Source: Elusimicrobiota bacterium
GTDB lineage: Bacteria; Elusimicrobiota; Elusimicrobia; FEN-1173
Assembly (NCBI GenBank): GCA_016706425.1
Contig: JADJJR010000001.1
Coordinates: 310,001 to 374,000 of the forward strand
Direction: 5' to 3'
DNA: 64,000 nucleotides
Shown here: piece after piece, positions 58,141 through 64,000 of the stretch
Position numbering within the stretch: position 1 is the stretch's first letter
How the letters are laid out: every line of letters starts with the position of its first letter
Notes under the pieces: model-generated
Seen by the model: only the letters and a program-made list of their open reading frames with translations
Told to the model about the DNA's origin: nothing
Databases searched by the model: none
Position numbers and translations under genes: made by a program

Positions 58141-61100
58141 ATGAATAATCGGGTGTTGCGCGTGATTGTGGCGTCGTTGTACGCGGCCCAAAGCCTTTCG
58201 GCGGAAGGGGGGGGCGCCCGATTTCGGGCGTCGGCGGGCCATTGCAAAAACACCGGTGTTCCGGCGGGGGTATCACCGCCTTTGGAATGGCCCGGCGTTT
58301 CGCCCTTCGTTCCGGGGGCGACCGCGGGCCTCGGCGTCGCCCCCGCCCCCGGAACGTCCCGCGCCCGTGTCCTGGCGGCGTTGGACCCGGCCTTCGGCAC
58401 CGTGCGCCGCCTGGCGGAGCCGGCGCGTCCCTCGGGGGGCCCGCTCTTTGTCCATCTTCAAGACGTCCACCGCAACACGGACGCCCAGGCCAATCTGGCC
58501 CGCGCCGTCGAGGCGTTGACCGCCGGGGGGCTCGCGCGGGTGGTGGGATTGGAAGGCGGGTGGGGGGAGTTGCCGGTGACGGCTTACCAACGCCATTCGG
58601 ACCGGGCGGCGGTTCAAACCGCGGCGGACTCCCTTTTTCGCACCGGGCGCGTGTCCGGGCCCGTGTTCGCGGGGCTGACGGGGCGGGGAAAATTTTATGG
58701 TTTGGAAGACAAAGCGGCCTACCACCGCAACGTGGCGGCGTACCGGGCCGCCCGCGCAACGGTCGCCACCGCCCGCAGGGCTTTGGCGGAAGCGCACCGC
58801 AACAGGAGCCGGGCCAAAACCCGGGTGAACCCGGCCCTGCGCGCGTGGGACGACGCCGTCGAAGCCCGTGAACGGGGCGAACTGGGCCTGGGGGCCTTCA
58901 CCGAAACCCTCGCGGGTCTTCTGCCGGACGGTGACTTCCCCGAAAGTGTTCGTTTGTTTCGTCGGGCCTGGGCGGCGGAGAACCGTTTGGATTTCCCCCG
59001 GGTGGAACGCGAACGCGACGCGCTGGTTCGACGCCTGCTCCCTCGGTTGACATTTCCCGAAGTGGAGGATTTGCGCCGTCGCGCGTGGGCCCACCGGTCG
59101 GGCGCCGCCCCCGCGGGGGAATTTTATTTTCACCTTCGGACCCTCTGTCGGCGGGCGGGCGCTCCGCTCGAGGATTACCCCGCCTTCAGCGCCTATGTGG
59201 GATACGTTCGGCTCGCCGACCGGATTTCTGTCGAGCGGCTTCTCGGGGACTTGACCGAGTGGGAAGACCGCGTCGTGCGTCGCTGGGCCCTCTCCCTCGG
59301 AGAAAAACAATGGGCGGCGGAAACGCGACGCCTGCGGCTGGCCTCCAAATTGGTCGATTTCGCCCTCACGCCCTCGGAGTGGCGGGCGTGGCGGGCGGAC
59401 CCCGTCCGCCCGACCGCTCTGCGCCCTTTGGAGGAATTTTACGAAGCGGCCGACGCGCGGGACGCGACAATGGCCGACCGGGCCCTGGCCTTGGCCCGCG
59501 GCGTGCCGGCGGGGGAACCGGTGGTGATCGTGACCGGGGGGTACCACGGCGACGGCCTGGCCCGACGGTTGTCGGAAGCGGGCGCGACCGTGATCCAATG
59601 GACGCCCAAAATATCCCGGGCCGAAACCGCGCGGGGATCGGCCTATTTGAGCGTTTTCGCCCAGGAAAAAACACCCCTGGAAAGATTGATGCAGGGCGAA
59701 AAACTGTTCCTCGCCCCGCCTGTGGCCGAGCCGCTGCGCACGGAAGGCCCCTGGGCCGTGGCCGCGGCCGGCCGATTGGCGCGGGACCCGTTCCCCCTGA
59801 CGGAGGGGGAACGCGCTTTGTTGGAGGCGTTTTTCCGGTCAACGGGGGCGAAGAATTTGCGCATCACCGACGCTCGCGTGGAATCCATTCCGGGGTTTGA
59901 TGTCGAGGGGGCCGACCGGCGCGTGGTCTTCACCCTCGCGAACCGGAGCGGACGTCACGAAATCGTCGTCTACGCCAAAAACAAAACGGCCCTATTGCGT
60001 GTGGCGTTGAAAGGGTCCCGCGGGTTTCGGGCGCGCCGCGCGCTGCATCGGTTGGCCCGGCGAATGGGCCGATGGTTGAAGCCGCCGGGCCCGCCCCAAA
60101 CCCCGCCCGGGCCCCCCGCGGGCCGCCGTCGGTTCGTTTTGGGGGCTCTGGCGTTGATCGGCCAGGGCGCGAGCGAAAAGGCCCGGGCCGTCCTGCCCGG
60201 ATTTTGGCTGGAATTGGCCCGGGACAGGGCGCGTCCCTATCGGGGCGGCGACGCCGCGCGCGCGGCGGAAGCCTTTTTCGCGGCGTGGAAGAATTACGCC
60301 CCGCGTCCGGCGGGGCCCGGACGGGAAAACGCCCGCGGCGAACTGTTGGCGCGGGCGGCGTCGTTTTCGCCCGGGTTCGTTAAAACCGTGGAAGGCTTGG
60401 TCCGCCTCGCGGAGAACCCCGACCCGGAAACGGCGGATCCCCGGAACGCCCGCGACGCGTTGAACGCCGAACTCCTCCCCGAAGGGTTCCTGGCGGAAAT
60501 CGAATGGCAACGCGGCCCGTCCGGCGCTCCGGCGCTGGTGTTGTCTTCATCCCGGATTTTGGAAATCGACGAGTTCGCCTTGGACGGGAAACCCCACGTG
60601 GGCTATCTCGTGCGGGGGGACGGAACAATCCCCGCGGGCGAGGACGGGTATTCCACCCACGAAGGAGTGATCGTCGTGCGCGAGGAGGCCGTGGAGCACA
60701 CCGTGATGGTGAGTTTTTGGCCCCAATTCGATTCCCTCCTTCGCGAGCGGGGGCCTTCCCTGCTTGAGGAGCTTCGCCGGGTGCTGGGGACCGACCCGAC
60801 GGCGTTTTTCCTGCGGCACGTCCGTTTTTTCGCTTTGCGCGCCCAATTCGCCGAAGAGTTCCGCCGTCTTGGGAAACCCTTTGTCGACACCCCGGGCGCC
60901 CTGCGGTCGAACCTTTCGCCCGATTGGCAAATCGAACTGCGCGAATACGCGGAAACCCGCCGGTGGTTGACGGCGGACCACCCCGATTTCCTCGAGGTGA
61001 AAGCCAAGCTCATGCGGGAATTCACGCGCGCGGTGCGCGCGCACGAATTGGCCCACGAACGGGCCCTGCCCGCGGACGGCGAGACGATCGCCTACATCAA

Positions 61101-62607
61101 CGAAATTTTGGTGACACCCTTGGCGGTCTTCGGCGTGGTGCGCACGGCCTTTCGCGGGCTGTCCGGCGGGATGTCGGGGCTGACGCCCGCCGAGGCCAAA
61201 AAAATACTGCGCTTGGTGGGTCGTTCGTTGGGTTTGCCCGAAGGGGACCCCGTCGAGGCGGATTTTTTCCGCGCCCTTCCCCGACTCAATTTCCCCCTTT
61301 TCCTTTCCCGCCTGGAGGAGGAATACCGTCGTGAATTTCAACGGGCACCGGCCGTGCGGCCCGAGCATCTCGACACCGCGCGGCGCCGGCTTGCCCCCGG
61401 GCGCGCGACGAGCCTGTTGGGGGTGGCCCTGGCGGAAGCGGCGGGGGTCCGCTTCGGGGTGCCGGCGATCCGCGCGGGCGGGTTCTACAAGGCGGTCGCT
61501 CCCCTGCTGGGCACCGGAGGCGCCCTGGCGGCCGTTGCCGCGGCGTCCGCCCTGCCCGTGGCTCCTTCCGTTGTCGGGGTCACCGCGCCCCTCACGGGGG
61601 CGTTGTACGGCGCGCTGTTCGCCTTCGTCCACACGCCCCGGGCCCTCCGCCTGTTGGCGTTGAAGTCGCCCGTCACCGACCCGGAAACGGATATTAAAAA
61701 AACCGCGATCATGGCATTGATTTACGCCCTGACGGTGACACTCACGGTGTGGAGCGCGGGGGATTTTGGTTGGGGGAGGCTGGCCCTTTCCCCCGGGGGC
61801 GCGGCCCTGGCGGCGCTGTGGACGGTGGTTTTGGCTGTTCATGGGGGTTTCGATGGATGGGGGCGTCGGGCGGGCCGTTCCGCTTCCTTGAAGGACGGGG
61901 GGGAGGCAACCGTCACCGATTGGACGCGCGATCTTTTGCCCCCGGTGGTCCCCTTGGGTTTGGACACCGTTGATCGGCTCACGCGGTTTGACGCCATAGC
62001 CGCCGACATCGACACCCCGTTCCGTTCGGTCGGTTTGGCCGGGCCGCTGCGAAGCGAAACCGCGACCCCCGCCTTGGCCCTCTTGACGGGTTTCCTTCTG
62101 GGGCGCGCGCCGGAACGGAACGCCCCGGAAAAACCGTTGGTGCTGGTCGCTCTGGTGGCGGAAAAAGACATGGACGACCGGCTGCGCGGGGAATTGGAAA
62201 CGACGGCCCGTGCGGTCGCGCGGGCCCGCGGCGCGGGCGCGCGGGATGTGCGGCTGGTCGTGGCGCCGGACAACCGGCGAGCGGCGGACCGGTTGCGCGA
62301 TTGGGTTCTGGACAAAACCCCCGGCGTGGTGGTCGCCGAAACGGTCGCCGAGACGGGGGCCCTGGGGTTGGCCGCGTTGGCCGGGGTGGTGGAGCGTTGG
62401 GGGCCCGCGGGGGAAGCCGCGGTGCTGCTGTCGTGCACGGCGGGGTTCGCGCCGCTGATTCCCCGCGACGCCCTTTTGGACAATTTGCCGGAAGCGGTGG
62501 CGGTCGCCCTGCGGGTCTTAATCGAAAGTTTGGCGGCGCGGCCGCTCGCGCCGGTGGATTTTTCCACGCTGTTGCGCGCGGCGGAAATGATCGATCAAAG
62601 CGCTTAA
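58141..62607 (+). CDS. Giant 1488-residue multidomain protein, TIKI/ChaN-like N-module and HEXXH motif
   Basis: A signal-like N-terminus (NRVLRVIVASLYAAQSLSAE) is followed at about residues 100-500 by a module with HLQDVHRNTDAQ (H110), VVGLEGGWGEL (E138) and VIVTGGYHGDGLARRL (H469), the spaced His/Glu/GxxH pattern of TIKI/TraB/ChaN-type hydrolases. Around residues 810-1050 is a second domain with VSFWPQFDSLL and AHELAHERALPADGETIAYINE, whose HELAH (968-972) fits the zincin HEXXH. Three or so hydrophobic helices lie at about 1120-1240 and a C-terminal domain ends the protein. I recall similarly opening giant proteins in Omnitrophota/Elusimicrobiota genomes. The function is unknown. Confidence 0.8.
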   Translation: MNNRVLRVIVASLYAAQSLSAEGGGARFRASAGHCKNTGVPAGVSPPLEWPGVSPFVPGATAGLGVAPAPGTSRARVLAALDPAFGTVRRLAEPARPSGGPLFVHLQDVHRNTDAQANLARAVEALTAGGLARVVGLEGGWGELPVTAYQRHSDRAAVQTAADSLFRTGRVSGPVFAGLTGRGKFYGLEDKAAYHRNVAAYRAARATVATARRALAEAHRNRSRAKTRVNPALRAWDDAVEARERGELGLGAFTETLAGLLPDGDFPESVRLFRRAWAAENRLDFPRVERERDALVRRLLPRLTFPEVEDLRRRAWAHRSGAAPAGEFYFHLRTLCRRAGAPLEDYPAFSAYVGYVRLADRISVERLLGDLTEWEDRVVRRWALSLGEKQWAAETRRLRLASKLVDFALTPSEWRAWRADPVRPTALRPLEEFYEAADARDATMADRALALARGVPAGEPVVIVTGGYHGDGLARRLSEAGATVIQWTPKISRAETARGSAYLSVFAQEKTPLERLMQGEKLFLAPPVAEPLRTEGPWAVAAAGRLARDPFPLTEGERALLEAFFRSTGAKNLRITDARVESIPGFDVEGADRRVVFTLANRSGRHEIVVYAKNKTALLRVALKGSRGFRARRALHRLARRMGRWLKPPGPPQTPPGPPAGRRRFVLGALALIGQGASEKARAVLPGFWLELARDRARPYRGGDAARAAEAFFAAWKNYAPRPAGPGRENARGELLARAASFSPGFVKTVEGLVRLAENPDPETADPRNARDALNAELLPEGFLAEIEWQRGPSGAPALVLSSSRILEIDEFALDGKPHVGYLVRGDGTIPAGEDGYSTHEGVIVVREEAVEHTVMVSFWPQFDSLLRERGPSLLEELRRVLGTDPTAFFLRHVRFFALRAQFAEEFRRLGKPFVDTPGALRSNLSPDWQIELREYAETRRWLTADHPDFLEVKAKLMREFTRAVRAHELAHERALPADGETIAYINEILVTPLAVFGVVRTAFRGLSGGMSGLTPAEAKKILRLVGRSLGLPEGDPVEADFFRALPRLNFPLFLSRLEEEYRREFQRAPAVRPEHLDTARRRLAPGRATSLLGVALAEAAGVRFGVPAIRAGGFYKAVAPLLGTGGALAAVAAASALPVAPSVVGVTAPLTGALYGALFAFVHTPRALRLLALKSPVTDPETDIKKTAIMALIYALTVTLTVWSAGDFGWGRLALSPGGAALAALWTVVLAVHGGFDGWGRRAGRSASLKDGGEATVTDWTRDLLPPVVPLGLDTVDRLTRFDAIAADIDTPFRSVGLAGPLRSETATPALALLTGFLLGRAPERNAPEKPLVLVALVAEKDMDDRLRGELETTARAVARARGAGARDVRLVVAPDNRRAADRLRDWVLDKTPGVVVAETVAETGALGLAALAGVVERWGPAGEAAVLLSCTAGFAPLIPRDALLDNLPEAVAVALRVLIESLAARPLAPVDFSTLLRAAEMIDQSA

Positions 62608-62610
62608 GCT

Positions 62611-63750
62611 TTAGAGTGGGGACAACGCCCGGCGGGCGGTGAGGGCCAAATCGCGGGCCTCGGCGGCGGTCCGCGCCAGGGCGGTGAGGTGGCCCATCTT
62701 GCGACCGGGACGGGCCTCGGCCTTGCCGTAGAGGTGCAGTTTCACGTCGGGCAGAACCAGGCCCCGTTGCCAGACCGGTTCGCCCTTGGCCCACAAATCC
62801 CCCAACAGGTTCGCCATGGCGGCCGGCGCGAAAAAGTCCGTCGCCCCCAGCGGCAGTCCGCAGACCGCCCGCAGCTGCTGTTCAAATTGGTTCGTCACCG
62901 ACGCGTCGATGGTCAGGTGCCCCGAATTGTGGGGGCGCGGGGCGAGTTCGTTGATGATCAGCCGTCCGTTCTTGGCCAAAAAGAATTCCACGCACATCAC
63001 CCCCACCACGTCCAGGGCCCGCAACACCTCGTGGGCGATTTTGACGGCCTCCGCCGATTGCCGCGCCGTGGGGGTCACCGCCGGCGACACCGAGAGGTCG
63101 AGGATGTGGTTGGCGTGGGCGTTCTCAATGGCGCCCCAGTCGGTCACGGCGCCGTTCACGGAACGCGCCGCCACCACCGACAGCTCGCAGGAAAAATCAA
63201 TGAACGATTCCAGCACCGCTTCCCGGCCGCCCAGGGCGGCGAAAGCGTCGGCGGCCTCTTCCGGTTTGCGGATGACCCGTTGGCCTTTCCCATCGTAACC
63301 GAAGCCGGCGGTTTTGAGCACGGCGGGAGTGCCCAACGCGGTCAGGGCGTCCGTCAATTCCGCCGGGTTCCGCACGTGGCGGAAGGCGGCGACGGGGAAA
63401 CCCTTTTGGGACAAAAATTGTTTTTCGCGCAGACGGTGTTGGGAAATGTGCAGGGCCTGGGCGTTGGGCCGCACGGGAGCGCCCTCTTCGGCGGCGGTCA
63501 CGCAGGCCGCGGGGACGTTCTCGAACTCGAAAGTCACGACCTTCACCCCCCGGGCGAACTCCCGGACGGCGTCCAGGTCGTTGTAAGAAGCCGTGATTTC
63601 CACGTCGGCCACTTGGCCGGTGGGGGTGTCGGACTCGGGAGAAAATGTGTGGACACGGTAGCCGAGCCGGCGGGCCGCCAGCGCGAACATCCGGCCCAAC
63701 TGGCCGGACCCCAGCACGCCGACCGCCGAGCCGGGCGGAACGACGGTCAT
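62611..63750 (-). CDS. purK: N5-carboxyaminoimidazole ribonucleotide synthetase
   Basis: It carboxylates aminoimidazole ribonucleotide with ATP and bicarbonate in purine synthesis. ATG 63750 gives 379 residues of ATP-grasp fold: VGVLGSGQLGRMFALAARRLGY, TFEFENVP, HISQHRLREKQFL, VLKTAGFGYDGKGQRVI, LESFIDFSCELSVVAARS, NELAPRPHNSGHLTIDA and the C-terminal LHLYGKAEARPGRKMGHLT. It overlaps purE by 4 bp and ends 3 bp from the giant gene, tail to tail, with no terminator between. Confidence 0.96.
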   Translation of the reverse strand: MTVVPPGSAVGVLGSGQLGRMFALAARRLGYRVHTFSPESDTPTGQVADVEITASYNDLDAVREFARGVKVVTFEFENVPAACVTAAEEGAPVRPNAQALHISQHRLREKQFLSQKGFPVAAFRHVRNPAELTDALTALGTPAVLKTAGFGYDGKGQRVIRKPEEAADAFAALGGREAVLESFIDFSCELSVVAARSVNGAVTDWGAIENAHANHILDLSVSPAVTPTARQSAEAVKIAHEVLRALDVVGVMCVEFFLAKNGRLIINELAPRPHNSGHLTIDASVTNQFEQQLRAVCGLPLGATDFFAPAAMANLLGDLWAKGEPVWQRGLVLPDVKLHLYGKAEARPGRKMGHLTALARTAAEARDLALTARRALSPL

Positions 63751-64000
63751 TTTGGCAGGACGGCTTTTAGAACCGTCCGTGTTTGACGGGAACGGAAGGC
63801 GTGAAGTTTCTTTTGTAAAGCGGGGTTGGCCAGCGCGAGAATGCCCACCGCCAAAAGGCCCGCGTTGGTCGCCCCGGCCTTGCCGATGGCGAGGCACCCG
63901 ACGGGCACGCCCGCCGGCATTTGGGCGATGGACAAAAGAGAGTCCAGCCCTTTGAGCGCGCGGCTTTCCACGGGGACGCCTAGAACGGGCAGGGCCGTGT
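63747..64000 (-). CDS. purE: N5-carboxyaminoimidazole ribonucleotide mutase, C-terminal part (5' truncated by window edge)
   Basis: It moves the carboxyl group from N5 to C4 after PurK. The frame enters at the window end with ALPVLGVPVESRALKGLDSLLSIAQMPAGVPVGCLAIG, the PurE substrate loop, and runs to a TGA that overlaps the purK ATG. The rest of the gene lies beyond the window. The C-terminal tail (LQKKLHAFRSRQTRTVL) matches the family. Confidence 0.95.
   Translation of the reverse strand, partial: TALPVLGVPVESRALKGLDSLLSIAQMPAGVPVGCLAIGKAGATNAGLLAVGILALANPALQKKLHAFRSRQTRTVLKAVLPK

Overview
This is a GC-rich bacterial chromosome segment with strong G/C third positions, packed with biosynthetic operons whose genes mostly overlap by 1-4 bp (GTGA, ATGA, TTGA, TGATG). 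No rRNA or taxonomic marker is complete here. The combination of LL-diaminopimelate aminotransferase (dapL), a cdaA-cdaR-glmM-like block, split gcvPA/gcvPB, and a giant lineage-type protein beginning with a 'HLQDVH' module points to an uncultured phylum such as Elusimicrobiota or a relative. That placement is inference.

Layout. 1-0.7 kb: end of ndk, a tRNA-Ala(GGC) whose 3' end is duplicated downstream, and a terminator. 0.7-10.6 kb: rsmD, arginine genes (argB, argD, argG, argH), cysteine genes (cysK, cysE), a methyltransferase-ABC1 kinase fusion and an AlkD-like repair protein. 10.6-13.7 kb: TolC-like channel, patatin phospholipase, TPR protein. 13.7-20.6 kb: lysine/DAP genes lysA, dapF, dapA, dapB and dapL, with a divergent membrane protein/FAH-hydrolase pair between. 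20.6-27.6 kb: EamA transporter, TrmJ-type methylase, folK, panB, hydrolase, panC, then cdaA, a 45-residue CdaR stub and glmM. 27.6-31.7 kb: polytopic glycosyltransferase-like protein (minus), pdxJ, glmS. 31.7-38.2 kb: the whole glycine cleavage system with lipoyl synthase. 38.2-39.9 kb: small minus-strand membrane and cupin genes.

39.9-43.6 kb is unlike the rest. It is AT-richer, with short orphan genes all on the minus strand, and several gaps carry attC-like sequences (RYYYAAC boxes overlapping stop codons, GTTRRRY boxes, imperfect palindromes). It looks like an integron cassette cluster without an integrase, headed by a promoter at 43522-43549. 43.6-57.6 kb: a LipM/LplA-type enzyme, HAD and MazG housekeeping proteins, then a siroheme/tetrapyrrole operon (precorrin-2 dehydrogenase, HemX-like, hemA, hemC, corA, cobA-hemD fusion, suhB, hemB, MBL lipoprotein, hemL) followed by an ornithine-cyclodeaminase-family protein and a DUF1015 protein, closed by a bidirectional terminator. 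57.6-58.1 kb: cspA with a promoter-terminator unit upstream that could be a small RNA or attenuator. 58.1-62.6 kb: a 1488-residue multidomain protein. 62.6-64 kb: purK and the end of purE.

The sets cooperate. lpd, lipA and gcvT/H/PA/PB, with the 43.6 kb LipM-like enzyme, can build and lipoylate glycine decarboxylase. The tetrapyrrole genes cover every step from glutamyl-tRNA to sirohydrochlorin except glutamyl-tRNA synthetase. The DAP genes feed both lysine and peptidoglycan, alongside glmM and glmS. Several operon-head genes have a -10 box only 6-9 nt before the start codon, suggesting leaderless transcripts. All calls come from reading the sequence by eye; no database search was run.
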